Shown: positions 11,501-20,499 of the stretch, one piece after another | Numbering within the stretch: position 1 is the stretch's first letter | How the letters are laid out: each line of letters opens with the position of its first letter | Source: Macrostomum hystrix | Taxonomy: Eukaryota > Platyhelminthes > Macrostomidae | DNA length: 64,000 nucleotides | Assembly: GCA_950097015.1 (NCBI GenBank) | Contig: CATNEN010000024.1 | Location: forward strand, 124,001 to 188,000 | Direction: 5' to 3' | The notes under the pieces: model-generated | Database searches by the model: none | Told to the model about the DNA's origin: nothing | The model's input: the letters and a program-made list of their open reading frames with translations, nothing else | Program-made: the position numbers and the translations under genes

Positions 11501-14500
11501 GGCGACCACAAATCTTTTCTTAGAATAGCGACCAGTTTCTTAGAATGTTCCCAAAACCGCTGACAAGAGAGCATTGGCGTGGGCACCTGCCCCAATCAAT
11601 CAATTCCCAGTTTCTGACCTCTAGCAGGCTGAACTGGTTGGGGAATACACACGCGGGAACTTCCGTAACATTCCTGTCTCACGCTGCTTGGGGGTCATAT
11701 TTTTTTTCTACGCTAGCAACGCTTTGGTATGATATTTTCAAATTACTAAACATCCAATGACTGTAAAACAATGGGCGATGCATTCCAGACATTTCACCAG
11801 GGTCGCTACGGCTCGGAGGCGATCACAGCTGTTGCTAGGCGACACAATTCTGGGGACATCACCGCCTGTCTAAGAAACGAGGCCTTTATTCTTATGTGAG
11901 CCATAGAGTTGACCACCATTGCTTTTTAATCAATTTAGTTATTAATTAATTCACGAATCAAACGAATCTCATCAGTCCCGTGAGTCCATGTCTCAAATGA
12001 GTCCTGGCATCACTCCCATGAGTGCATGACTCAAACGACTCTCATCAGTCCCGTGAGTCCATGTCTCAAATGAGTCCTGGCATCACTCCCATGAGTACAT
12101 GACTCAAACGACTCTCATCAGTCCCGTGAGTCCATGTCTCAAATGAGACCTGGCATCACTCCCATGAGTACATGACTCAAACGACTCTCATCAGTCCCGT
12201 GAGTCCATGTCTCAAATGAGACCTGGCATCACTCCCATGAGTACATGACTCAAACGACTCTCATCAGTCCCGTGAGTCCATGTCTCAAATGAGACCTGGC
12301 ATCACTCCCATGAGTACATGACTCAAACGACTCTCATCAGTCCCGTGAGTCCATGTCTCAAATGAGACCTGGCATCACTCCCATGAGTACATGACTCAAA
12401 CGACTCTCATCAGTCTCGTGAGTCCATGTCTCAAATGAGTCCTGGCATCACTCCCATGAGTACATGACTCAAACGACTCTCATCAGTCTCGTGAGTCCAT
12501 GTCTCAAATGAGTCCTGGCATCACTCCCATGAGTACATGACTCAAACGACTCTCATCAGTCTCGTGAGTCCATGTCTCAAATGAGTCCTGGCATCACTCC
12601 CATGAGTACATGACTCAAACGACTCTCATCAGTCTCGTGAGTCCATGTCTCAAATGAGACCTGGCATCACTCCCATGAGTACATGACTCAAACGATTCTC
12701 ATCAGTCCCGTGAGTCCATGTCTCAAATGAGACCTGGCATCACTCCAGGAGTACATGACTCAAACGACTCTCATCAGTCCCGTGAGTCCATGTCTCAAAT
12801 GAGACCTGGCATCACTCCCATGAGTACATGACTCAAACGACTCTCATCAGTCCCGTGAGTCCATGTCTCAAATGAGACCTGGCATCACTCCCATGAGTAC
12901 ATGACTCAAACGACTCTCATCAGTCTCGTGAGTCCATGTCTCAAATGAGTCCTGGCATCACTCCCATGAGTACATGACTCAAACGACTCTCATCAGTCTC
13001 GTGAGTCCATGTCTCAAATGAGTCCTGGCATCACTCCCATGAGTACATGACTCAAACGACTCTCATCAGTCTCGTGAGTCCATGTCTCAAATGAGTCCTG
13101 GCATCACTCCCATGAGTACATGACTCAAACGACTCTCATCAGTCTCGTGAGTCCATGTCTCAAATGAGACCTGGCATCACTCCCATGAGTACATGACTCA
13201 AACGATTCTCATCAGTCCCGTGAGTCCATGTCTCAAATGAGACCTGGCATCACTCCAGGAGTACATGACTCAAACTAGTAAACCGGAAATTAAATTCAGG
13301 CGCCTCGACCACGCCAACGTGCTCCGTCTTCTGGGCCTCTATGCTCCATCCCAGAGCCGCTACTCGCTCATTGTTGAGCACATCAACTGCGGCAATCTGC
13401 GCCAGTTCCTGCTGCGTCAGGGCGACCGCCTCCTGCACGAATGGGAGATTCTGGTCAGCCTGGCGCACCAGGCAGCTTCTGGGCTCGCCTACTTGCACAG
13501 AAAGGGCATCCTGCACTGCGACCTGGTGGGTGACAGTTCCTGTTCTATTTAAATTTATTTCGATTTTAAACTTGATTTAAAAAGATATATGTAAGCATTT
13601 ATGCGTTATAGTTAGAAGTCGTGTGCATCCATTTTATTCTATTTATAGTAAGTGTATATTCTTATAGTATTTTTTATGGCAACTGTACGTTCTTTAATTC
13701 TATTTATGGCAGATGTACATTCACTAGATCATACTATTTGGGATTCCCTCACTGGGGCTGCGTACATCGCTTGCACAGTTTGGCTGTCTGCCCCTCTTAC
13801 CCAACCATGTACATTCTCCACTGTTCTTACTTCGTCTGATTCGTCTTGTAACCCACCTCAAAATCGATCGTTGCAAATATAAATATTGGAGCTTGGCAGT
13901 TAGCGGCCTAAGCCTTTTCGTCCACCACTAAATTGAGACTCTACACTATTTATAGCAGATGTACATTCATTAGTTTCTATTTATAGTAAATTTACAATAT
14001 ATTAATTAAATTAATTCAATGGCAGATGTACATTCACTATATACTATTTATAGTAGATGTACATTCATTAGATTCATTAGATTATATTTAATAATTTTAC
14101 ATCCATTATATGTATCCAATCCGCCACCCTCCTCTCCTCTCCGTGAAAGACTTTGGAGAACTGCCTGCTAGAACGCACAGACAGATTCACAGTGAAGCTC
14201 GGCGGGCTGCTGTTCGCCAGATTCGAATCGGTGGAGCCGCCCACGCAGGTGCAACAGCTGTGGCGCCGCTGTTGTCGTGTTAACCCACCGTGTCCGGAGG
14301 CCTCTAAGACAACGGAGGCGGCGACTGCGGCAGCCGATGTGTGGGCGTTCGGCCTGCTGCTGTGGTCGGCTTTCACACTGGGCGGCGGCGGAGGCGGCGT
14401 CGGCAGGCAAAGACGTCGCGATCTGCTGGCCAGCGAGGGACTCAGCCTGGGCTGTGGCCTGCTACCCAGGGAGCTGGCCGGGTCACTGGAGCACCTGGTC

Positions 14501-17500
14501 CGCTCCTGCCTTTATGAGGTGAGTTGGCCACACTTGGCTGAGCTTCACGTCTTCTGCTTCTCGCGGCATCCAAGCAATTAAATTAACTGTAAATAGGTAC
14601 AGCACTGGATTTCGGCACCAAGTCAGGGCAGATGTACACACTTGTGTGGGTGTATCCATGCGCGTGTGTACTGCTATCTTCTAAATGATGCGCCACCCCA
14701 CAGCCAAAGTGGGAATCTAGAGTTTAGAACGTCGGACACATGAATTGAAGGTCGGGCGTTCGATTCCCGACTCCACTGGAGCTACGAGCGTTTGTGTCTC
14801 TTTGAAAGAAATTAACTCAGCATTGCCGTTGCTTCAGTTCGCCCTGGTGTTAACAATACGAAGACCTCGCTAGTCCCCCCCATGAATGATCCTTCCATAA
14901 AGGAAGGATTCATTAAGGGCAGCATCTTCTAAACTGTTTAATGCGGAAGATTTTGAAACTTGTACACAAAATTTGCCGCTTCCAGTTGCCCCAGCTGCGC
15001 ATTTCGGCCGGCGAACTGGCAAAACAGCTGCGCGGCCTCATTGACCTGCGCAGCCGGCTCTGCGGCGACAGATACGGTGAGCTGGGGCTGTCTATGGCTT
15101 TCACTGTGGAAATTGTCTTTGCTTACTACTGCCGGCTAGTCAGTATGATAGTGCGGATCAAAAACACTGAAGACAAATTGTGTCTCATTAGTCCTAAAGT
15201 CCGTGAGTCTCTTGAGTCCTTAAGTCTCTTGAGTCTCATGAGTCCTTAAGTCTCTTGAGTCTCATGAGTCCTTCAGTCTCTTGAGTCTCTTGTGTCTCAT
15301 GAGTCTGTGAGTCTCTTGTGTCTCTTGTGTCCCATGAGTCCTTAAGTCCATGAGTCTCTTAAGTCCCATGAGTCCTTGAGTCTCTTGTGTCCCATGAGTC
15401 CTTGAGTCTCTTGTGTCTCATGAGTCCTTGAGTCTCTTGTGTCCCATGAGTCCTTGAGTCTCTTGTGTCCCATGAGTCCTTGAGTCTCTTGTGTCCCATG
15501 AGTCCTTGAGTCTCTTGTGTCTCATGAGTCCTTGAGTCTCTTGTGTCCCATGAGTCCTTGAGTCTCTTGTGTCTCATGAGTCCTTCAGTCTCTTGTGTCC
15601 CATGAGTCCTTGAGTCTCTTGTGTCCCATGAGTCCTTGAGTCTCTTGTGTCCCATGAGTCCTTGAGTCTCTTGTGTCTCATGAGTCCTTCAGTCTCTTGA
15701 GTCTCTTGTGTCTCATGAGTCCGTGAGTCTCTTGTGTCTCATGAGTCCTTGAGTCTCTTGTGTCTCATGAGTCCTTGAGTCTCTTGTGTCCCATGAGTCC
15801 TTGAGTCTCTTGTGTCTCATGAGTCCTTCAGTCTCTTGAGTCTCTTGTGTCTCATGAGTCCTTGAGTCTCTTGTGTCCCATGAGTCCTTGAGTCTCTTGT
15901 GTCTCATGAGTCCTTCAGTCTCTTGAGTCTCTTGTGTCTCATGAGTCCGTGAGTTTCTGAGTCCCTTGAGTCCGTTAGTCTCTTGTTGCTCGTTTTTGTA
16001 CTTGAGTCTTGTCGGTCTCTCGTGGAAAACAAGGCTCATATTTTAACTCAAAAATTGTAGGCCCGGCGACAACCTACAGCAGTCTTGGCGCCGCCTTCAG
16101 CAGCTACGGCGCGCCCTCGCCCAGTCCGTCGTCGAACCAGATGCCGACCTCGTCCTCGGTGGACAGCATCGCCGTCAGCAGCAGCCATAACGCTTCAGTG
16201 GTCGCGTCGTCAACTGCAGCAGTGACAGCGTCACTAAAGCCGGTCAAAGACAAAAAGCGGCGCATGTTCTTTCGGTCAAAGAAGTGGAAATCTACGAACT
16301 TGCCGCGCTCCCAGACGGTGGACGCCACCGTCGGGTTTCAACCCGAGGCTGCCACGGCGCCTGGGACATCAACAACGGTGAGGCCTTCGACAACGGAGGC
16401 GAGTTCAAAGAGGCGCGGCCTGCGGCGCCTGTTCTGGCGCGGCAGTTCGCGTGGTGACAGCGGTACCCTATCGCCGTCGTCACCGATGCCGCAGACGCCG
16501 CAGACACCGACTGCTGGCAACTCACCGATGACAGCTGCGATGACAACCTCTGCGATGACAGCGTCGTCGTCTACTGCTGCTGCTGTTTCTGCTGGTGGAC
16601 CTAATGGGGGAGATTTTGGACTTTCGATGCTGAGATCGCAGAGCGACGACGAGATTGTTGGCGGCCAGTTTCTGAGCGGCCTGGCATCTCCGGGGTCCAG
16701 GAACGGTCACACTGCAAGACTGGGTCAGGTGAGATCAATCTGATATTTTAATAAGAAATATTCTAATGATAACAAGGAGATCGAGTCAGACTTCTTTAGT
16801 CATTCAGTCGAATATTTTAGTCGTTGAGTCGTTGAGTTCTTAAGTAATTGAGTGCTTGAATCATTGTGTCTCATTGAGTCATTAAGCATTGAATCCTTGA
16901 GTCCTTGAGTCCTCCAGCCCTTGAGTCCTTGAGCCCTTGAGTCATTGAGTCATTGAGTCATTAAGCATTGAGTCCTTGAGTCCTTGAGTCCTCCAGCCCT
17001 TGAGTCCTTGAGCCCTTGAGTAATTGAGTCATTGAGTCATTGAGTCATTGAGTCATTGAGTCATGGAGTCATGGAGTCCTTGCGTCATCGAGTCCTTGAG
17101 TCCTTAGCAATCGTCCATCGCAACGTCCAGGTTCTCGAGTACATCCCAGGCGCCGATTCAATGACCTCCATGACATCTCAGCTAACCATGGGCAGTGGCG
17201 GCTTTAGCATCGGCTTCGACGACATCAACAACGGTGACTTAGGCGACGTAGGCAGCGGCGGGAATCGCTACGAGCGGCTGCTGGCTCAAATGCGGCAGCT
17301 GCGCGCCCGACACCAGGCTGAGCGGCAGTCAGGGCAGATGCTGCGCCTCCGCCTCGAGGCCTGCGAGCTCCGCCTCGCCGACGCCGAAGCTGAGGCGCGC
17401 CGCTGGCGCCAGGAGGCCGCGCTGAATCGGCGCCAGGCAGCCGAGGCGGTCGAACAGCTGGAGGCCACCCGAGCCAACTATGAGCAGCTGCTCCAGGCGC

Positions 17501-17898
17501 ACCCGCCGCCGCCGCTGCCTCCACCGCCGCCATCTCAAAACGTGCCTATGCCTCATCAGCAGCTGCTGCTGCCTGCGGAGCCGATTGGCTCTCACGACAG
17601 CGGCATCGGGCTGGGCCAATCAGAAAGCGGCTACGGACTGGCCAGGTGGGGCAGCGGGTCAGCGACCGCCGTCAAGTTGGCGGCCGTGACGAACGGCGCA
17701 GCCGGAGCCGCTGTCGACAGTCAGCGGCCGCCGAGGCCCCTACGATTTGCGGTTCCTCCGCCGCCATCACCGCAGCAGCCGCTGAATCAGCAGCAGCAGC
17801 AGCAGAATTCATTTATTCATCAGAGACAGCATTTCTATCAGCACCGTCAGCAGCAGCAGCAGCAGCAGCAGCAGCTGAGGCCACATTCAGAAGCCTGA
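7181..17898 (+). CDS. SH2 / degenerate tyrosine-kinase-domain protein with coiled-coil, polyQ tail (8 exons)
   Basis: Predicted exons: 7181-7314, 10940-11183, 11789-11895, 13300-13525, 14150-14518, 14986-15076, 16061-16728, 17131-17898. All junctions are GT-AG, every phase matches, and the total is 2607 nt (868 residues). Seen: an SH2 domain at about residues 9-90 with WFF and FLVR; a linker ending LPEEDIEL; a kinase-like domain at about 113-385; a Ser/Thr/Pro-rich stretch at about 392-613; a coiled coil at about 658-737; polyPro and polyQ near the C-terminus. The kinase domain looks inactive: AVAR where VAVK is expected, HCD for HRD, and KLGGLLF in place of the DFG region. The catalytic-loop Asn (ENCLL), a PE dipeptide and DVWAFG are retained. 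By family knowledge SH2 binds phosphotyrosine, so a cytoplasmic scaffold or pseudokinase role is inferred. I do not recognise the exact family (JAK pseudokinase or PTK7/RYK-like decay was considered). Met at 7181 is the first in-frame start next to the SH2 domain; an upstream exon across the 22-bp array cannot be excluded. Confidence 0.85.
7431..7988 (+). repeat. 21-bp pyrimidine-rich minisatellite in intron 1
   Basis: Degenerate TC-rich sequence to about 7560, then about 20 clean copies of a 21-bp unit containing TCTCTCTCCTCAGTTATAT. Every copy carries a polypyrimidine-CAG string that resembles a splice acceptor. Because 21 is divisible by 3, several frames on both strands stay open (7-residue peptide repeats), which is not evidence of coding. 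It ends with a short inverted copy (ataactgagg, about 7998) and the palindrome gagaagatcttctc. Confidence 0.93.
8200..9002. other. Single-copy intron 1 sequence with a (CTG)11 tract
   Basis: Mostly unremarkable intron sequence between two arrays. It contains a pure CTG microsatellite at 8548-8580 and a CACGTG hexamer just after it, near 8590. No exon found. Confidence 0.6.
9003..10890. repeat. 25-bp minisatellite in intron 1
   Basis: About 75 copies of a 25-bp unit: CTGGACCTCTTCAAAGC followed by W/C TCATAA and A/G. Variation is limited to a few positions (aaactgg/aagctgg; gcttc/gcatc/gctcc), so copies are recent or homogenised. It fills the intron that splits the SH2 domain and ends 50 bp before exon 2. 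Confidence 0.96.
10940..11183 (+). CDS. Exon 2: C-terminal half of SH2 and linker
   Basis: Joined to exon 1 through CGCAG/A it reads LSFV-SDSTVKHLWIHRD, then a HEKFASVRHMIERYR segment, the normal order of SH2 strands and second helix. It ends LPEEDIEL plus an acidic Ser/Thr linker, phase 0 at GTGAGC. The acceptor lacks a clear polypyrimidine tract and sits 50 bp after a 25-bp minisatellite. Confidence 0.85.
11184..11788. other. Intron 2, single-copy
   Basis: 605-bp intron between GTGAGC and ttccag. No array and no second gene seen; a 71-codon frame at 11545-11760 has no recognisable content. Confidence 0.6.
11789..11895 (+). CDS. Exon 3: kinase N-lobe (Gly loop, strand 3, helix C)
   Basis: Reads HQGRYGSEAITAVARR, then GDITACLRNEAFIL(M). 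The order Gly-loop, beta3, helix-C matches tyrosine kinases. The first loop Gly is His, the beta3 Lys position is Arg, and helix C keeps a Glu in RNEAF. It enters in phase 0 (acceptor ttccag; the alternative caccag at 11800 is also in phase) and leaves in phase 2 at GTGAGC. The exon is too short for an open-frame scan; the frame-fit on both sides supports it. Confidence 0.78.
11955..13275. repeat. 73-bp minisatellite in intron 3
   Basis: About 18 copies of a 73-bp unit built from GAGTC-type words (gtgagtccatgtctcaaatg, catgactcaaacgactctc, catcactcccatgagtac). Each unit contains TGACTCA. A block of 7 units is duplicated at 510 bp offset: the variant 'cactccagg' recurs at 12741 and 13251, and the 'agtctcg' variants at 12411 and 12921. 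The array ends 24 bp before the exon 4 acceptor. Confidence 0.95.
13300..13525 (+). CDS. Exon 4: kinase hinge to catalytic loop
   Basis: Reads RLDHANVLRLLGLY, hinge IVEHINCGNLRQFLL, helix E GLAYLHRKGILHCDL. This is a textbook kinase layout, but the HRD Arg is Cys. The acceptor attcag (13299) restores NEAFILM-RLDHANVL across the intron. The 73-bp array ends only about 24 bp before this acceptor, so the branch point must lie in the array or just after it. Confidence 0.9.
13620..14095. repeat. Degenerate AT-rich repeat in intron 4
   Basis: Dispersed copies of CAGATGTACATTCA next to 'ctatttatag/tggc' occur at least five times between about 13640 and 14075, separated by diverged sequence. This looks like an old, partly eroded tandem repeat. 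The short ORFs here have no recognisable content. Confidence 0.6.
14150..14518 (+). CDS. Exon 5: kinase C-lobe
   Basis: Starts TLENCLLERTDRF, completing HCDL-TLEN (HRDLAARN in active kinases). It then reads FTVKLGGLLFARF where DFG should be, PPCPEASK at the PE position, and AADVWAFGLLLWSAFTLGG for the subdomain IX helix, followed by a Gly-rich insert. It ends VRSCLYE in phase 0. Confidence 0.88.
14625..14795 (+). mobile_element. SINE fragment plus tRNA-like head in intron 5
   Basis: 14625-14710 shares agtcagggcagatgtacaca and the following CA/TG-rich tract with the SINE at 55956-56265. It is followed by a tRNA-like stretch (GTTTAGAACGTCGGACACAT, then ggtcgggcGTTCGATTCCCGACTCC) with a well-formed T-arm/B box. 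It is probably a composite of two partial tRNA-derived SINEs. Boundaries are approximate and no target-site duplication was found. Confidence 0.55.
14986..15076 (+). CDS. Exon 6: last helix of the kinase domain
   Basis: A 91-nt exon, LPQLRISAGELAKQLRGL, matching the end of kinase subdomain XI (C..DP..R.S...L) after SCLYE. It leaves in phase 1 at tacG/GTGAGC, matching the 2-nt start of exon 7. Confidence 0.8.
15195..16000. repeat. 26-bp GAGTC minisatellite in intron 6
   Basis: About 30 copies of a 26-bp unit (CCCATGAGTCCTTGAGTCTC + TTGTGT), with C/T variation and shorter variants at both ends. It ends about 60 bp before the exon 7 acceptor. The minus-strand open frames of about 100 codons are 26-residue repeat translations, not genes. 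Confidence 0.93.
16061..16728 (+). CDS. Exon 7: Ser/Thr/Pro-rich tail with basic patches
   Basis: 222 complete codons of low-complexity Ser/Thr/Ala/Pro sequence with two basic, aromatic patches, KDKKRRMFFRSKKWK and KRRGLRRLFWRG. These could bind membrane or partners (inference). No catalytic motif. It enters in phase 1, leaves in phase 0, and both junctions are canonical. Confidence 0.8.
16780..17095. repeat. GAGTC/GAGTCATT short tandem repeats in intron 7
   Basis: Intron 7 (16729-17130, 402 bp) is mostly 9-bp variants of TTGAGTCAT and TTGAGTCCT, with two near-copies of a longer segment (cattgagtccttgagtcctc, then cagccc) at about 16888 and 16965. TGAGTCA occurs repeatedly. It ends roughly 30 bp before exon 8. 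Confidence 0.88.
17131..17898 (+). CDS. Exon 8: coiled coil, polyPro, polyQ, stop
   Basis: Starts VLEYIPGADSM, followed by about 80 residues rich in Arg/Glu/Leu/Ala with heptad character, a PPPLPPPPP run, several Gln runs encoded mostly by CAG, and the C-terminus LRPHSEA. The coiled coil suggests dimerisation (inference). I saw no clear AATAAA in the first 100 bp after the stop. Confidence 0.85.
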   Translation, partial: VLEYIPGADSMTSMTSQLTMGSGGFSIGFDDINNGDLGDVGSGGNRYERLLAQMRQLRARHQAERQSGQMLRLRLEACELRLADAEAEARRWRQEAALNRRQAAEAVEQLEATRANYEQLLQAHPPPPLPPPPPSQNVPMPHQQLLLPAEPIGSHDSGIGLGQSESGYGLARWGSGSATAVKLAAVTNGAAGAAVDSQRPPRPLRFAVPPPPSPQQPLNQQQQQQNSFIHQRQHFYQHRQQQQQQQQQLRPHSEA

Positions 17899-18349
17899 AA
17901 ATTCAGTATTTTATCTGCTCTGTTGATCTTACGGTTTGACACAACTTTTTTCCCGACTTGCAATTTGTACATTTTCACCTCTTCCCACAGGTCTACCTAG
18001 GGACAAAATGAACTGCTATTCGTCGTGTTAATTTTTGCTTTTCGCGTAGTTCCTTAATGTGAAACCTTTGAACGAAACTCACTTTGCCGCTTTAATTTGC
18101 TCTAAAATCAAGCTTGTGCTCGAAGTGTTTGCCTAATACACTCGTACTACTGCAAGTAGTGCAAATGATTCTACGGAAACAGAATTCAACACTAAAGCTT
18201 GTCTTCCTAAATCTTAACCGGAAGGTTCGATTGAATCCGCCTTTCGGATCTACGAGTAGATCGTAATTGTAATCGTAATCGTAATCTCGTAATTGTGTGT
18301 GAGAAAGTTTTTCAAACGAGTATACTAAGTACACGAAGCTACTCAAATT
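17899..18349. other. 3' flank of the SH2/pseudokinase gene
   Basis: Single-copy, presumably containing the 3' UTR of the upstream gene. A short (cg)taatcgtaat simple repeat occurs near 18260. Nothing else recognised. Confidence 0.5.
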
Positions 18350-18705
18350 GGAAGTTAATCTAACTGAAGACTACTCAAACTGTGGAAACTACTCAAACTG
18401 TGGAAACTACTCAAACTGTGGAAACTACTCAAACTGTGGAAACTACTCAAACTGTGGAAAATACTCAAACTGTGGAAACTACTCAAACTGTGGAAACTAC
18501 TCAAACTGTGGAAACTACTCAAACTGTGGAAACTACTCAAACTGTGGAAACTACTCAAACTGTGGAAACTACTCAAACTGTGGAAACTACTCAAACTGTG
18601 GAAGCTACTCAAACTGGAAGTTAATCCAACTGAAGACTCAAACTGTGGAAACTACTCAAACTGTGGAAACTACTCAAACTGTGGAAACTACTCAAACTGG
18701 AAACT
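18350..18705. repeat. 18-bp minisatellite in the intergenic region
   Basis: About 19 copies of ACTACTCAAACTGTGGAA, nearly perfect, lying 3' of the SH2/pseudokinase gene. The unit is an exact multiple of three, so both strands carry open peptide repeats. The core ACTCAAACTGGAAACTA is shared with the troponin T intron array at 20.94-21.59 kb. Confidence 0.94.
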
Positions 18706-20286
18706 GCTCTAAAGGAGCATATACTGTAATGTCACACAATCAAAAGTGCAACTCTGATTGAAAGAAAATGAAAATCAAAGAGCAGGAATTTTCAAAGTGA
18801 TCGTTTCCCGTTTAGTTCGCAGTTGATACAACTTTTGTTGCTTATTGGGAAAAACCTTATCTTCAATTGATGTGCATTCGAATTGTCTATTTTAGTGAAG
18901 CAATACGAAGGTTTGACTATTCAAAGCATAGCGAATTACTTTTCATCGTATGATCGCAAACAAAACCGATAAGAACTCTTGTCTCGCATGGTTGCATGGG
19001 AAGCGCGTGAAGTTTGAGTTATTGGATTTTCATTAAAGAAACGCTTTTAGTCGGTGATTAAATAAGTAGCAGAGGTTAGATTTTGAACAGGTTAATACTG
19101 ACTCGGTAAGATGCCTCGTTTGCAGATCTTCCATGTGAAATATAAAGATAAAAAACAATATAGATAAAACAGAAACAATAGTAATAAATTATCAGAACAA
19201 ATAAACAAAGGCTGCACTGATAATAAAACGACAGAAATTGCAAGGCACAAGCGGTAGTCTATGGTAATTTTTAACTGGCGAAAACTGAAATTCCATACCA
19301 TAGATAGATTGGAGAAAAAAGAAAGGGAAAACTCGATTGCAAAACGTGATTTTTGGGGCCTAGAAGTGGTGTTGCCATAGCAACACATGGTGTATATAGA
19401 AGATAGAGCAGGCGGTGAGACAAGCGTAATATTTCTACTATTATTTTATTTAGTTACTAACAGTAATTGAGGCAATATTAAAGCACAAATTAGTTCATGG
19501 CCATGCACTTTCTCGTAAGCAGCTATAAAGCTAGAAGTTCCGCCAATCTGCACAGACAGCAGCTTTAATTTCTGTCAGTTACAAAACTGTTTGATTATTG
19601 ATATGCGAGAAAAATAGCGAAACTGATTACGAGGTTCTAACTTCTTGAGAAAGTTTCGCCAAGTTCTATTATCTGTCTGTATCTTACTTTCAATGGGTTG
19701 ACAAAAATATGAGATATAATTTTGGGCGACTTAAGTAATTTAAGTGATGTCCATTTTTTTAAATGTAATATAATTTCGTTTGACTACAATGGGCAGTAAA
19801 ATAATCGGTCGATAAAGTTGATGGAGAAAAGGATCACGTGACACATTGTGCGTGTTTCTTCACTGTGTCCCGTGACATTAAAAATGTTGGGTGGGTCGTT
19901 CGCGTCGGATCACGTGACAAGTGGGTTGGTTGCCTCAATATAGTCACGTGCCATTTAAAACTGTTATTCAATTTGGCTCACAGTACGCAAAACAAAATTA
20001 TCTGCCTTCCAGAGAACCAACCCTTTAATCTCTAATTAGCGAAAAGGCCACTAAGGCAAATGTCAAATGTCTAATTGTAGGGTAATAGAAACCGAATCGC
20101 AGTGTGAGCTGCTGGTGAGAGGAAGGCACAGATAAAAATAAATAAATAAAAAACAGCGACAGCGAAGACGAAAGTGAAGAAGACTCGGCGGGCGACAAAG
20201 GTTTCTTATAAGAAAAAAGAAAAGTACACATAGTGGAGTTGTGCTGTGAAATCTTTTCTGTTTTTAATAATCTTTGAGTAGTTTTT
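18706..20286. other. Single-copy spacer between convergent genes
   Basis: AT-rich, with no array and no convincing exon. The right end presumably includes the troponin T 3' UTR (minus strand). The open frame at 19092-19388 (minus) has hydrophobic stretches but no recognisable family or splice support. It contains a cluster of CACGTG sites, listed separately. Confidence 0.55.
19835..19950. promoter_or_regulatory. Cluster of three CACGTG E-boxes
   Basis: CACGTG at 19835-19840, 19911-19916 and 19945-19950, in contexts ggaTCACGTGAC, ggaTCACGTGAC and agTCACGTGCC. TCACGTGA is the consensus of bHLH-ZIP factors of the MITF/TFE type. The position between two convergent 3' ends is odd for a promoter; enhancer function is inference only. 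Confidence 0.35.
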
Positions 20287-20499
20287 TCACTCGGCCGCTT
20301 CCACGGCATGTCCGCCCGCGTCGCCATTTTCGCCGAGTTCCACAGCCCGCGGGCCGCTTTCGGTGAGGATAACCTTGGACTTGGGCTGGATTCGCTCGTA
20401 CTCAATGCCGTAAATTGGGCCCTTGTATAGGTCCTGACGCTCGCCGAAGCCGCGGTGGTCCTTCACGCGCTCGTACTGGCTGTACATCACGATCTTCGG
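20287..20499 (-). CDS. Troponin T exon 12: C-terminal region
   Basis: Starts PKIVMYSQYERVKDHRGFG, continues RQDLYKGPIYG and ends AVEAAE at TGA (20289-20287). PKI...S.YER is the conserved C-terminal troponin T motif. It follows exon 11 (QLYLMKPKIFFSDPLSEKLG, then GIP) in phase 0. Confidence 0.92.
   Translation of the reverse strand, partial: PKIVMYSQYERVKDHRGFGERQDLYKGPIYGIEYERIQPKSKVILTESGPRAVELGENGDAGGHAVEAAE

Noticed and set aside
14625-14795. A functional tRNA gene from the GTTCGATTC motif
   Set aside because: Only the T-arm and a weak A box are present, with no complete acceptor stem. Linked to SINE body sequence.
17225-17619. Minus-strand frames opposite the coiled-coil exon
   Set aside because: Shadow frames of a GC-rich coding exon; the plus strand has the splice fit and heptad signal.
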